Source of the DNA: Acidobacteriota bacterium
Lineage (GTDB): Bacteria > Acidobacteriota > Vicinamibacteria > Vicinamibacterales > UBA2999
DNA length: 49,923 bases
Direction of reading: 5' to 3'
Assembly (NCBI GenBank): GCA_013140775.1
Contig: JABFSA010000036.1
Coordinates: 1 to 49,923 of the forward strand
Of this stretch, positions 24,304 through 32,969 are shown piece after piece. A program made the translations under genes and the position numbers. Within the stretch, counting starts at the first letter, position 1. Each line of letters begins with the position of its first letter. Under the pieces are notes generated by a model, which saw only the letters and a list, made by a program, of their open reading frames with translations, was not told where the DNA came from and ran no database searches.

Positions 24304-25761
24304 TCACGCAGTATTGACTTCGCGTGCGGCGCGGCTGCCCGACTCGATGGCGCCGTTCATCCACGCAAACCACGTGGACGTGTGCTCCCCTGCGAAGTGG
24401 ACGTGCCCCTCGGGACGCCGGGATTCATTGTGGAACGCGGTTACCTGACCGACGTTCATCAGGCGCGTGGCTCCCCCGGACCAGGGATCGTTGTCCCAGC
24501 ACTGCGAGCTGGCGTACTCGATCTGCGAACGCAGCCCGGGAAACACCCGCTCGACCTGTTCGATCGAATAGCGGATGCGCTCGTCTTCCGACATCTTCGA
24601 TGCGCGCTCGGACGACGCGCCCTGGAGATACAGCTGGAGCAGACCGCGTGCGCCAGGCTGATCGTGGGCGCTCGACCAGATCTCGCCGGCAATGTCGGTG
24701 TTGGCAAACCCGCTGAGGCCGTCGCGCAACCAGTAACGCTCCCTCACCTGGAATGTGACGCGGGAGAGCGAGCCGTATTTCACCTCCCGCGCGGCGCGTG
24801 TCTTCAGTGGCGACAGGCGTGGTGCGAACTCCACACGGTCGAGCACGGGAAACGGCACGGTGCAGATGAGCTTGTCACCGGTGATCCGGCGCGTCGTGCC
24901 ATGCTGCGAATACGTTGCGGTGACACCCGAGGCTGACTGTTCGATGCGGGTGACGGGCGCCCCGTAGATGATCTTGTCCGTCAGCCGCTTCGCGAAAGCC
25001 TTGGGCAGCTGATCGTTGCCGCCAACAATCTTGTTCAGCTGCTTCGCGCTATGTCCGCTGCTGACGAGCGTGATCGCCTCGAGCGCCGATGTCGTGCCGA
25101 ACGGCTGAAACCCGAGCGCTTCGTAGGCAGCATCAGACAGTCCCCTGCCCTGCACGAATGCCTTCACGGTCTGTTGATCCGCTGAGGCCAACGCCGGCGG
25201 TGGCCACACCGATCGGTTCTCGGCGACATGCAGCGCCTCGCCCATCGCCTTGTCGAACATCCCGCCAAGACCGAGCGAGAGCTCTTCGGGAGAGAAGGCC
25301 AGGGGAAACTTCTTGAGGTCCGGCGGAGCCCCTGGTTCTGCATCCACCCGCACGTTCCTGACGAACGTCGAGGTACGGCCACTCGTCGGGTAAAACGGCA
25401 CGAGTGGCAGCCCGAACTGCTTCACGTACTTCAACGTGTATTCGTGATTGTCGGGAATGCGAGCCGCGCCCAACTCGGCATAGAGACCATCGGCCAGCGG
25501 ATCGCGCAGCGTGCGCACGCGGCCACCTGCGTGCCCCTGTGCTTCGAGCACGGTGACGTCGTGCCCCGCCTGCACCAGTTCGAATGCGGCGGTCAGTCCT
25601 GCCAGGCCGGCGCCAACGATCACAACGCGCTTTGCGGGACCTGAGCGCGTCAGCTCCTGAGCGAGGCTGGAGAACGGGGCGGAATAGAACGACGCCGAAG
25701 CGAGAGCTCCCAGCTTCAGGAACTTGCGCCGGCCACTGCGATCGATCAGCTTTGGACCCAC
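24304..25761 (-). CDS. Tat-exported flavin monoamine oxidase family protein (485 aa)
   Basis: A twin-arginine signal (RSGRRKFLKLGAL) precedes the FAD-binding GxGxxG motif (VIVGAGLAGL, residues 47-56) and the GG-R motif AGGRVRTL. The C-terminal FAD site is seen as VHFAGEHTSTWFAWMNGAIESG. This is the amine-oxidase fold of monoamine and L-amino-acid oxidases. Acting outside the cytoplasm, it would oxidise an amine to an imine and release hydrogen peroxide. The start is GTG at 25761, overlapping the end of the bicupin gene by 16 bases, so the two are co-transcribed. Substrate unknown. Confidence 0.9.
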   Translation of the reverse strand: MGPKLIDRSGRRKFLKLGALASASFYSAPFSSLAQELTRSGPAKRVVIVGAGLAGLTAAFELVQAGHDVTVLEAQGHAGGRVRTLRDPLADGLYAELGAARIPDNHEYTLKYVKQFGLPLVPFYPTSGRTSTFVRNVRVDAEPGAPPDLKKFPLAFSPEELSLGLGGMFDKAMGEALHVAENRSVWPPPALASADQQTVKAFVQGRGLSDAAYEALGFQPFGTTSALEAITLVSSGHSAKQLNKIVGGNDQLPKAFAKRLTDKIIYGAPVTRIEQSASGVTATYSQHGTTRRITGDKLICTVPFPVLDRVEFAPRLSPLKTRAAREVKYGSLSRVTFQVRERYWLRDGLSGFANTDIAGEIWSSAHDQPGARGLLQLYLQGASSERASKMSEDERIRYSIEQVERVFPGLRSQIEYASSQCWDNDPWSGGATRLMNVGQVTAFHNESRRPEGHVHFAGEHTSTWFAWMNGAIESGSRAAREVNTA

Positions 25762-26576
25762 AGGATCGGTTTCCCTGTCCCGTCGTCAGTCCCCTTGATG
25801 TACCAGTTCTTGCCGAGCGGATCGTGGTCCATCGTGGTCACGAAGTCGAAGGGCGCCTGAAACTCGATGTAGTCGAGGCCGGTGTCGGACGCGATCAGTT
25901 GGTGCCAGTCACCGGCCGGGATCAGGACGAGGCTGCCAGGCCTGACAGGAACCGTCCCTGCATCGTGCTTCACCTCGCCCGTGCCCTTTTCAATGAAGTA
26001 GAAGTGCTCAGGCGTCACCGGGCTCGTTTTCGAGGCGTGGTGCACGTGCCGCGGTGAATGCGCCTCCGGTGCGTAATACATGCGGCCGAGTTGCAGATCC
26101 CACGAACCCGACAATCCGGTTTCCTTGTTCACCCAGAATGTGCGCTCGCGGAAGCGCTTCTCGTCCACCAGTGATCGCAGTTTCACTTCTTCGAAGAGAT
26201 AACCGACGGGAGGCGTGGGTCCGACCGGTTTGCCCACGTGCTTGGGAACCGTCACGAGCAGCAGGGACAGCGGAGTCCCCGCCGCTGTGATCGTCGCCTG
26301 CTCGCCAGGCTCGAGATACACACCCGAACGTCTGCCCAGCGGCTGTTCGGCTCCGGCATTGGCTCCGGAGTAGGAAACTGTTGCGCCGCTTCCTTCGAGG
26401 ACATACGCCACCTGAGTCCTCGCACTCGGCGACAACTGGCACGACTTGCCAGCATCGACATCCCTGACAGTCACCTCCACCTTTGTTCCATCCGTGGAGG
26501 GACCCAGAATCGTACGTGCGGACCCTTCCGGAACCGAGGTCCTGGCTCTGCTTTCCAACTCGATGACCGTGATCAT
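25746..26576 (-). CDS. Two-cupin-domain protein (276 aa)
   Basis: Two cupin barrels: the first (about residues 35-110, VAYVLEGSGATVSY ... GVYLEPGEQATI) has lost most metal ligands, while the second (about 165-235) keeps PRHVHHASK, EHFYFIEKGTGEV and PAGDWHQL, which supply histidine and glutamate ligands. Bicupins include dioxygenases, oxalate decarboxylases and quercetinase-like enzymes. No signal peptide is seen. AGGGAAG precedes the ATG. It lies between the transporter and the amine oxidase genes and may process the imported compound. Confidence 0.85.
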   Translation of the reverse strand: MITVIELESRARTSVPEGSARTILGPSTDGTKVEVTVRDVDAGKSCQLSPSARTQVAYVLEGSGATVSYSGANAGAEQPLGRRSGVYLEPGEQATITAAGTPLSLLLVTVPKHVGKPVGPTPPVGYLFEEVKLRSLVDEKRFRERTFWVNKETGLSGSWDLQLGRMYYAPEAHSPRHVHHASKTSPVTPEHFYFIEKGTGEVKHDAGTVPVRPGSLVLIPAGDWHQLIASDTGLDYIEFQAPFDFVTTMDHDPLGKNWYIKGTDDGTGKPILWVQS

Positions 26577-26597
26577 GGCTTCCCTGCTTTCAAGTCT

Positions 26598-27965
26598 CTA
26601 TCGTGCGGTCTCCGCGCTACGAATTGGCGCGTTCACGCTGTAGGCGCCGGCATTTCGAATCAGGAAGTGGCTTGCGACCACCGCCAATCCGGCAATGAGC
26701 GCCGGGATGGTCCCGGCGAGAAAAATCTGTGGCGGTGTCCATTCCCGTGCGAGCAGCACGCCAGCCACCATTGGTCCGACGATCGATCCGACACGGCCGA
26801 CGCCAAGCGCCCAGCCAACGCCCGTCGAACGGATCGCGGTCGGATAGAACGTCGCGGACATTGCGTTGATACCTGCCTGCGCTCCCTGGATAGCGATCCC
26901 CAGCACGCATGTCGCGGCCATCATCAGGGCGAATGACGTTGCCGACGCCATCGCGATGATGAGGAGAACCGAGAGCGCAAACTCGCAGATCAGTACGACC
27001 GACGCGCCGCGACGCATCATCAGCGGTCCCTGAATCAGGCTTCCGATCACGCCACCCAGACTGAAAAGTCCCGCTGCCGTCACACCAGCCTGGACCGGCA
27101 GGCCGATTGTGGTGAGCAGACCTGGCAGCCAGTTGATGAAGAAGTACAGAAGCAGGAGGTTCATGAAGAACGGGATCCACAGGAGCACCGTGGCCAATCC
27201 TCGACCCTCGACGAACAGCTGTCGAACGGACAGTCCTCGTACCTTCTCTACGACCGGGACCTGCAGGATGTGATGCTCGAGTTCCGGGGAAATCCGCTTC
27301 AGGATCGCAGAGATCCGACGCGGATCAGCTGCCGTCGCCGCGAGAAAGCGCACGGACTCGGGCATCAGCGCGATCAGGAGCGTTGCGACCACCAGGGGCA
27401 ACACGCCTCCCAGGTAGAACACCGATCGCCAGCCCCACATCGGCAGCATCTGCGAACTGACGACGCTGGCAACGACCGCGCCGAGGGGCATTCCCGCAAA
27501 GAGCGCGGCCACGATGGTCGCCTGCAACCGCTTCGGCGAATATTCTGCCGTGAGCGCCACGATGTTGGGCATCGCGCCACCCAGGCCCAGGCCCGTGAGG
27601 AATCGCAGCACGACAAATGAGGACACATCGGTGGCCGTTGGCGTGAGGAAGGTGAACACGCCAAAGACCAGCGTGGACATGATGATCACGATCTTGCGGC
27701 CGAAGCGATCGGCCAGTGGACCGCTCGCCATCGCGCCGAGCATCAGACCTGTCAGGCCAGCGCTGAAGACGGGACCAAATCCTCTGAGCGGAATCCCGAG
27801 CTCCTGCGCTATGGCGGGTGCGAGAAAGCCGATGCACTGTGTGTCGAAGCCGTCGAGCAACATGACGGTGCCGCACAAGATGAGCACGCGGATCTGAAAT
27901 CCACTGAGCGGACGGTTGTCGATCAGCTCATTCACCGTACTCGGTTCGAGATGGCCGGCCATCAT
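26598..27965 (-). CDS. MFS transporter, aromatic acid:H+ symporter type (455 aa)
   Basis: Twelve-helix major facilitator. The DGFD motif (LLDGFDTQ, residues 37-43) in helix 1 and GPLADRFGRK in the loop 2-3 are typical of the AAHS family (PcaK, BenK), which imports protocatechuate, 4-hydroxybenzoate and similar acids. AGGAAGGAAC precedes the ATG. The gene follows the E2 gene by 57 bases and precedes the bicupin gene by 21 bases, so it is probably in one operon and supplies the substrate of the catabolic enzymes. Confidence 0.92.
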   Translation of the reverse strand: MMAGHLEPSTVNELIDNRPLSGFQIRVLILCGTVMLLDGFDTQCIGFLAPAIAQELGIPLRGFGPVFSAGLTGLMLGAMASGPLADRFGRKIVIIMSTLVFGVFTFLTPTATDVSSFVVLRFLTGLGLGGAMPNIVALTAEYSPKRLQATIVAALFAGMPLGAVVASVVSSQMLPMWGWRSVFYLGGVLPLVVATLLIALMPESVRFLAATAADPRRISAILKRISPELEHHILQVPVVEKVRGLSVRQLFVEGRGLATVLLWIPFFMNLLLLYFFINWLPGLLTTIGLPVQAGVTAAGLFSLGGVIGSLIQGPLMMRRGASVVLICEFALSVLLIIAMASATSFALMMAATCVLGIAIQGAQAGINAMSATFYPTAIRSTGVGWALGVGRVGSIVGPMVAGVLLAREWTPPQIFLAGTIPALIAGLAVVASHFLIRNAGAYSVNAPIRSAETAR

Positions 27966-28022
27966 GTTCCTTCCTGGCGATTCGCGCTGCGGCGTTCGCC
28001 TCTCGTTACCACCCGTCAGACG

Positions 28023-29207
28023 TCAGTGAGCCCAATCTGGCTCGCGAAGCGTTCGTACGAGATCTGTCATGAACGCCGCCGCACGGGCGCCATCCACGAC
28101 GCGATGATCGGACGAGAGCGTAATGGTCATCGTCGGACGCACGGCCGCCTCGCCGTCGATGGCGACCACGCGGGAGGTGATCGCACCCACCGCGAGGATC
28201 GCCGCCTGGGGCGGCACGATGATCGCGGTGAAGGCGTCCACCTCGAACATGCCGAGGTTGCTGATAGTAAACGTGGCGCCCGCGATGTCAGCCGGCGTCA
28301 GGCGATTGGCACGGGCCCGTTCGGCGAGGTCGCGCCGGCGCACGGCAATGTCACCGATGGTCGCGGTGTCGGCGTCGGGAATGACGGCTGTGACCACGGC
28401 GTTCTCCACCGCCATCGCGAGGGCCACGCCGACATGTGCGTGCGTCACGATCCCCGTCTCGCTCCAACTCGCATTCAGCCGTGGATGGGCCCGCAGCGTG
28501 CGCGCGACGGCAGCCACGAGCAGATCAGAGTGCGTCACCTTGACGCCGCGCGACGTCTCGATCGAGGACAGCAATCGCTCGCGGGCCGCCACAAGCCCGC
28601 TCGCGTCCACGTCGCGTGCCAGAAAGAAATGCGGAACGGTGGTCCAGCTGGCCGTGGTCCGTTCGGCCATCAGCCTGCCGATGGAACTCAGCGGCTCGGC
28701 GGCCACCGCTGGTTCGACACGTTCCGCCTTCCGACCTGCGGCAGCCTCCACGTCCTCAGCGAGAATCTCGCCGCCGGGTCCAGATCCTCTCAGGGTTGTG
28801 ATGTCGATACCGTGTTCCCTGGCGAGCCGCCGGGCCTTTGGTGAGGTTCTGACACTCCCTCCACCTGACGTTGCCGTGTCCTCTGGCGCCGCGGTCACGA
28901 CCGGCGCGGCCGTCGTCATCGTACGTCCGGTGGGAACAGCCGGGCCCGACGAAGATGGGACGGCTTCTCCAGCACGCAACAGCCAGGCGATCGTGTGGCC
29001 CACAGGTACGACGTCGCCGACCTGCGCGGTGATTCCCGCAAGAATGCCGTCTCCGAGCGCTTCGATCTCGACAACCGCTTTGTCGGTCTCGACTTCGAGC
29101 AGCATCTCGCCTTTGGCCACGTGGTCGCCGTTCTTCTTGAGCCACGACACGACCTTGCCTGTTTCCTGCGCCATTTCGAGCGCAGGCATCACCACACTCA
29201 GTGCCAC
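28023..29207 (-). CDS. Orphan lipoyl E2 acyltransferase of a 2-oxoacid/acetoin dehydrogenase complex (394 aa)
   Basis: An N-terminal lipoyl domain with Lys43 in ETDKA, an Ala/Thr-rich hinge, a peripheral-subunit-binding domain (about 119-155, TSPKARRLAREHGID ... GSGPGGEILAEDV) and a C-terminal catalytic domain with the HxxxDG site (SSDHRVVDG, residues 365-373). This is a full-length E2 component that transfers an acyl group from lipoamide to CoA. No E1 or E3 gene is in the window, so it must share subunits encoded elsewhere. Position at the head of the transporter-bicupin-oxidase group suggests a role in using the acyl product. Confidence 0.92.
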   Translation of the reverse strand: MALSVVMPALEMAQETGKVVSWLKKNGDHVAKGEMLLEVETDKAVVEIEALGDGILAGITAQVGDVVPVGHTIAWLLRAGEAVPSSSGPAVPTGRTMTTAAPVVTAAPEDTATSGGGSVRTSPKARRLAREHGIDITTLRGSGPGGEILAEDVEAAAGRKAERVEPAVAAEPLSSIGRLMAERTTASWTTVPHFFLARDVDASGLVAARERLLSSIETSRGVKVTHSDLLVAAVARTLRAHPRLNASWSETGIVTHAHVGVALAMAVENAVVTAVIPDADTATIGDIAVRRRDLAERARANRLTPADIAGATFTISNLGMFEVDAFTAIIVPPQAAILAVGAITSRVVAIDGEAAVRPTMTITLSSDHRVVDGARAAAFMTDLVRTLREPDWAH

Positions 29208-29309
29208 GAAGGTCCGTCCTTTTGAAGAATGCCGTAACAGCCTACGCTACTCACGGTCGATTCCGGCCACGCTATCTTCTGCGCGAACGCCCGGGGTAGA
29301 ATCTGCCGC

Positions 29310-29873
29310 ATGCTGATCAACCGCGCCCTTTCCACCGCTTTTCTGCTCGTCACGATTGCCGCAGCGGTCGCCGCCCAGCAGGCCGCGCCACAGGGGCCGC
29401 CGACGGCCACCGGGTTTTTGCGCAATCTCTACAACGGCAACAAGAACAGTGTGCTCCGCGTCGCCGAGCGCATGCCTGAGGAGTTCTACGGGATGCGACC
29501 GGGCACCCAGGAGGAAGTCCGCACGTTCGGGCAGCATGTCGCCCACATCGCCACCTTCAACTTCCTGTGGTGTTCGCAGGCCAAAGGCGAGGCCAATCCG
29601 AACGCCGGCAAGGAGCTCGAGAAGACGCTGAAGGCGAAGGCCGAGATCATCAAGGCCATCACGGATTCCTACGCCTATTGCGATCCGGTCTACGCAGCGC
29701 TCACGGATGCCTCGGGCGCGGAAGTTCTCACGATCTCGCAGGAGAACGGACGCCAGCAGCAGCAGACCCGCACAGGACTGCTCACGCTGAACGTCGTGCA
29801 CGGTAACGAGGTGTACGGCAGCATGGTGACGACACTTCGGATCAAGAACATCTCGCCGCAACCGCAGAAGTAG
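29310..29873 (+). CDS. Exported DinB-like four-helix protein (187 aa)
   Basis: A signal peptide (residues 1-23, ending AAAVAAQQ) is followed by a DinB/YfiT-like helical bundle, with metal-ligand-like histidines in GQHVAHIATFNF and NVVHGNEVYG. DinB family proteins include thiol-dependent enzymes, but the function here is unknown, and a secreted form is common in Acidobacteriota. Divergent from the E2 gene with about 100 bases between. A strong terminator follows. Confidence 0.85.
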   Translation: MLINRALSTAFLLVTIAAAVAAQQAAPQGPPTATGFLRNLYNGNKNSVLRVAERMPEEFYGMRPGTQEEVRTFGQHVAHIATFNFLWCSQAKGEANPNAGKELEKTLKAKAEIIKAITDSYAYCDPVYAALTDASGAEVLTISQENGRQQQQTRTGLLTLNVVHGNEVYGSMVTTLRIKNISPQPQK

Positions 29874-29888
29874 CAACCACACTCCCGG

Positions 29889-29962
29889 GGCGGGTTCCGC
29901 GCCCTTCGACGAGCTCAGGGCGTCCCGAGCGTGTCGAGGGGCGAAGCGGACCCGCCTTTTTT
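29889..29962 (+). terminator. Rho-independent terminator with a repeat in its loop
   Basis: A long stem pairs GGCGGGTTCCGCGCCCTTCGA (29889 on) with TCGAGGGGCGAAGCGGACCCGCC up to 29956 (with small bulges), followed by TTTTTTCTTTT. The loop contains a further short inverted segment (GAGCTCAGGGCG ... CCCGAGCGTG). It ends the DinB-like gene. Confidence 0.85.
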
Positions 29963-30050
29963 CTTTTCGCGGTGATCCCTCTCGTCGCAAACCCTGCGGC
30001 ACCAACGCGGCCCGAAGATTGCGTGCAGAACGTGGAGCAAGGTGCTTGCT

Positions 30051-30076
30051 GGTCCGGCTGAATCCGGACCCCACAG
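30051..30076. repeat. GGTCCGGCT-type palindromic repeat
   Basis: GGTCCGGCTGAATCCGGACC followed by CCCACA. The same core (GGTCCGGCTAAAGCCGGACC) occurs as two inverted copies at 42092-42165. Here it sits just upstream of the ribosome binding site of the next gene. Confidence 0.75.
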
Positions 30077-30089
30077 ATGGGGAGATCAC

Positions 30090-30503
30090 ATGGCAAAGCG
30101 GAAGAACGAACAGACGGCGACGACCGAGCAGATCGAGCCGCGAATGACGGCGTTCGCCGAGCAGCTCGGACGCATGGTCGGGACAATGCAAGTCAAGGCC
30201 GAAGACTGGATGAATCGTGAGACGCTCCTCACGCAGCTCGCCGCGGTTCGCGACGGAGCGACACATCTGCTCGACCAGGTCACGAGCCTTGCGAGTGCGG
30301 CTGTAGCAAAGAAGGATACGAAGAAGCCGGCACCGCGCAGGGCGAGCAAGGGTCGAAGTGGCGGCGTGGTCGATGCGCCTGGTAAAAAGCATCGGAAGCA
30401 GGGGCCAAAGGATCCCGGTGCGACGCTGGCGCGGAGTCAGGCCGCCAAGCGACGGGCGGCGATGCCAATGGCGAAGACCAGCAGCCGGCGCGGGCGCGGG
30501 TAG
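30090..30503 (+). CDS. Small protein with Lys/Arg-rich tail (137 aa)
   Basis: The ATG at 30090 has GGGGAG six bases upstream; an earlier in-frame start crosses a repeat. The first ~70 residues are helix-forming and may be coiled coil (TAFAEQLGRMVGTMQ, HLLDQVTSLAS). From about residue 73 the sequence becomes very basic and low-complexity (KKDTKKPAPRRASKG, KKHRKQGPK, SRRGRG), like histone-H1-like or AlgP-type tails that bind nucleic acid. No domain was recognised; DNA-binding or phasin-like roles are possible. It is collinear with the next small membrane protein. Confidence 0.65.
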   Translation: MAKRKNEQTATTEQIEPRMTAFAEQLGRMVGTMQVKAEDWMNRETLLTQLAAVRDGATHLLDQVTSLASAAVAKKDTKKPAPRRASKGRSGGVVDAPGKKHRKQGPKDPGATLARSQAAKRRAAMPMAKTSSRRGRG

Positions 30504-30552
30504 CTCCCCGGATTGCCTCACACGATGGGCGCTCGCCAAGGAGAGTCAGTGC

Positions 30553-30855
30553 ATGATTCCGTGGTCGTTCCTTCTCAAAAACAGTCCTCTGATTCTGGCT
30601 GGAGCCGACGCACTTCTCACCAGGCTGAGATCGGGAACCGGGCAACGCGAGACGGGCGACCCCACAGACCGGCTCAGCCGACTCGAAGAGAGCTCCACGG
30701 AAACAGCACGTCTGCTGCACCAGCTCGCGCAGCACCTTGATGCACTGGCCGCGGCGCAGCGAGCGACAGCGAGGCGCGCGCAGATCGCGCTGATCCTGGG
30801 GTCTGTGGCGGCAGCGCTCTCCCTGGGCGCGTGCGTCATGGTCTTGCTCCGATAG
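30553..30855 (+). CDS. Small coiled-coil protein with C-terminal membrane anchor (100 aa)
   Basis: The ATG at 30553 follows AAGGAGA at good spacing. The N-terminal third is mildly hydrophobic, a heptad-like segment follows (residues 38-75, RLSRLEESSTETARLLHQL), and a C-terminal membrane helix (about 77-98, IALILGSVAAALSLGACVMVLL) ends the protein. Tail-anchored layout; no family recognised. It lies 49 bases after the basic-tail gene and may be co-transcribed with it. Confidence 0.65.
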   Translation: MIPWSFLLKNSPLILAGADALLTRLRSGTGQRETGDPTDRLSRLEESSTETARLLHQLAQHLDALAAAQRATARRAQIALILGSVAAALSLGACVMVLLR

Positions 30856-30961
30856 GCGTCCAACACCACTCACCGTCCCCCGGCGACGCGTGTTACCATC
30901 CGCCGATCGAGCACGTCTTGCGCCCGGTCGAGCGAAGTACCACGTCAAACCGGAGGGACGT

Positions 30962-32020
30962 ATGAGGCTGTTCTTCGCGGCGCTCATCCTGACGCTCGCA
31001 GCCCCAGCCAGTGCGCAGTGGCTGGATCGGCCAACCCCGGGCATCCCCCGCACCCCAGACGGCAAACCGAATCTCACCGCGCCGACACCACGCGGGCCAG
31101 ACGGAAAACCAGATTTCAGCGGCGTCTGGGAAGGGCCGGTCCCCGCGGGGCGTCCAACGCCGGGCGACCTGCAGCCCTGGGTGCTCGATCTCGCCACGAA
31201 GCACCAGCAGGACTACTACAAGATGCGCCCGTACTATCAGTGCCGGCCGAGCGGCCCTGAGGCAGAACGGTTTGGCGGCTGGAAGCGCATCCTCCACACG
31301 CCGGCTGCCATCGCCGTCCTGCAGGACGATCTGACCTACCGCGTGATTCACACCGACGGCCGACAGCTGGAAGCCGAGCCCGCGCCGAACTGGTCGGGCT
31401 ACTCAGTGGGCCGATGGGAGGGCGATACCCTCGTCGTGGACAGCGTCGGATTCAACGACAAGACGTGGACGAGCCGATACGGCATCACCCACACCGAGAA
31501 ACTTCGAGTCACCGAGCGCTACCGTCGCCCCGACTTTGGCCACCTGCTGGTGGAGGTCACCTACACCGATCCCGGCGCCTACACGAGACCGTGGAGCTTC
31601 TCGACCGATCTCACGATCGCCGCTGACACGGAAATGCTCGAGGCGATCTGCGAAAAGAGCAGCGAAGCGTGGTCAGGAACTCTCAACGATGCCGCGGGGA
31701 CCGCTCCCAAGATCCCCCGCGACGTGCTGGCGCGCTATGCGGGCGTCTACAACGGCATCTATGGCGGTCGCCCACGAACGTACGAAGTGTGGCTCGATGG
31801 CGACAAGCTGATGGCCAAGATTCCTGGCGACACGATCGAGGGCGGCCTGGGCGCGACTGGCTTGGACGAAGGCGCGGCCCGGATTCTGGTGCCGCAATCC
31901 GAGACGGTCTTCGAAGGCCTTGGGCTCGGCTACCGATTCGTCGTGGACGACAAGGGAGTCACCACGGCGATGATCGTGATCCATATCTCCGGTCCGTACA
32001 CGTACACGCGCCAGAAGTGA
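30962..32020 (+). CDS. Secreted Acidobacteria-type 'RTPDGKP/W' protein, paralogue 1 (352 aa)
   Basis: Signal peptide (residues 1-18) then two PDGKP motifs (RTPDGKPNLTAPTP, GPDGKPDFSGVW). The domain shows the family's features: a YYQCRPSGPE segment, HTPAAIAVLQ, SVGRWEGDTLVVDSVGFNDKTW, THTEKLRVTERYRRPD and a YTDPGAYTRPWSF segment. An extra C-terminal beta-rich domain of about 100 residues distinguishes this copy (ARYAGVYNGIYGG ... FVVDDKGVTTAMIV). ATG follows GGAGGG. Function is unknown; the family is expanded in Acidobacteriota and Planctomycetes. First of a four-gene run. Confidence 0.85.
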   Translation: MRLFFAALILTLAAPASAQWLDRPTPGIPRTPDGKPNLTAPTPRGPDGKPDFSGVWEGPVPAGRPTPGDLQPWVLDLATKHQQDYYKMRPYYQCRPSGPEAERFGGWKRILHTPAAIAVLQDDLTYRVIHTDGRQLEAEPAPNWSGYSVGRWEGDTLVVDSVGFNDKTWTSRYGITHTEKLRVTERYRRPDFGHLLVEVTYTDPGAYTRPWSFSTDLTIAADTEMLEAICEKSSEAWSGTLNDAAGTAPKIPRDVLARYAGVYNGIYGGRPRTYEVWLDGDKLMAKIPGDTIEGGLGATGLDEGAARILVPQSETVFEGLGLGYRFVVDDKGVTTAMIVIHISGPYTYTRQK

Positions 32021-32042
32021 TCCTGCTCGAGCGGAGGAGCCT

Positions 32043-32969
32043 GTGAGGCAGCCGATAGCGCTCGTACGAACCGCGGGAATGGTGCTCGCGACGGCAGGAG
32101 CAATGCTTCTGGCGCCCGCGATCGACGCTGCAGCACAAGCACCGACAACTGGTCAGGCCCCGGCAACAGGCACGGCCGCAGGGTGCCCGCTCGATCCGGT
32201 GAAGTTTCACGCCTGCGCGCTTCCGAAGACAAAGACGTTCAACCCACCGCGCACGCCAGATGGGCGTCCGGATCTGAACGGATACTGGGAGCGCGCGTTC
32301 ACCTCGCAGGATATCGAAGAACACGGTGACGGCCTGGGTGTCCAGGCTGGCCCGAGCCTTGTGCTCGACACGCCTGACCGCAAAATTCCCTATCAACCGG
32401 CGGCGCTGGCACTCAGGAACACGATGGTCGATCGCTTCGTGTCGCCGCTCGCCAGTTGCCATCCACCCGGCGTGCCCCGGCACGGGCTCGCTCCGGCGTC
32501 GCATCAGATTCTTCAAACACCTGGCTATGTCGTGCACCTGCTCGAGTACTCGCACGCGTACCGGATCATCCCCACCAGTGGAGGGCCGCACGTTCCTGGC
32601 AACGTCAGGCTGTGGCAAGGCGACTCACGTGGGCACTGGGAGGGCAACACGCTCGTGGTGGACGTCACAAACTCGAATGGCCTGACCTGGTTCGACAACG
32701 CCGGAAACTTCTTCAGTGACGCGGTTCATGTCGTGGAACGTTTCACGCTCGTTGACGCCGACACGATTCACTACGAGGCACGCATCGACGATCCGAAGGT
32801 CTATACACGTCCCTGGACGCTGGTGTCGGCGTTCAGACGGAACAAGGAACCGGGATACGAACTGTTCGAACAGGCATGTTACGAGGGTAATCGCGCCGTC
32901 GAAGGAGCCGAGGCCGTGGGCCTGAAGCCTTACGACGGTGTCAGTGGACTACTTGGAGGTGGCAGATGA
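32043..32969 (+). CDS. Secreted Acidobacteria-type 'RTPDGKP/W' protein, paralogue 2 (308 aa)
   Basis: GTG start with GGAGGAG upstream, 22 bases after paralogue 1. A signal peptide (to about residue 32) is followed by PPRTPDGRPDLNGYWERAF, a SCHPPGVPRHGL site where the cysteine and proline-rich loop recur in the family, HLLEYSHAYRIIP, WEGNTLVVDVTNSNGLTW, VHVVERFTLVDADTIHYEARIDDPKVYTRPW and a C-terminal FEQACYEGNR. Stop overlaps the DUF6152 ATG (ATGA, 32966-32969), so translation is coupled. Function unknown. Confidence 0.85.
   Translation: MRQPIALVRTAGMVLATAGAMLLAPAIDAAAQAPTTGQAPATGTAAGCPLDPVKFHACALPKTKTFNPPRTPDGRPDLNGYWERAFTSQDIEEHGDGLGVQAGPSLVLDTPDRKIPYQPAALALRNTMVDRFVSPLASCHPPGVPRHGLAPASHQILQTPGYVVHLLEYSHAYRIIPTSGGPHVPGNVRLWQGDSRGHWEGNTLVVDVTNSNGLTWFDNAGNFFSDAVHVVERFTLVDADTIHYEARIDDPKVYTRPWTLVSAFRRNKEPGYELFEQACYEGNRAVEGAEAVGLKPYDGVSGLLGGGR

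Noticed and set aside
28123..29316. A 397-residue plus-strand open frame
   Set aside because: Antisense to the E2 acyltransferase, with Ser/Arg/Thr-rich low-complexity translation typical of a shadow frame.
29247..30539. A 430-residue minus-strand open frame
   Set aside because: It crosses a rho-independent terminator, a repeat and two plus-strand genes with good ribosome binding sites; its translation has no family resemblance.
30280..31197. A 305-residue minus-strand open frame
   Set aside because: Antisense to two small genes and the start of a secreted-protein gene; Arg/Pro/Ser-rich shadow composition.
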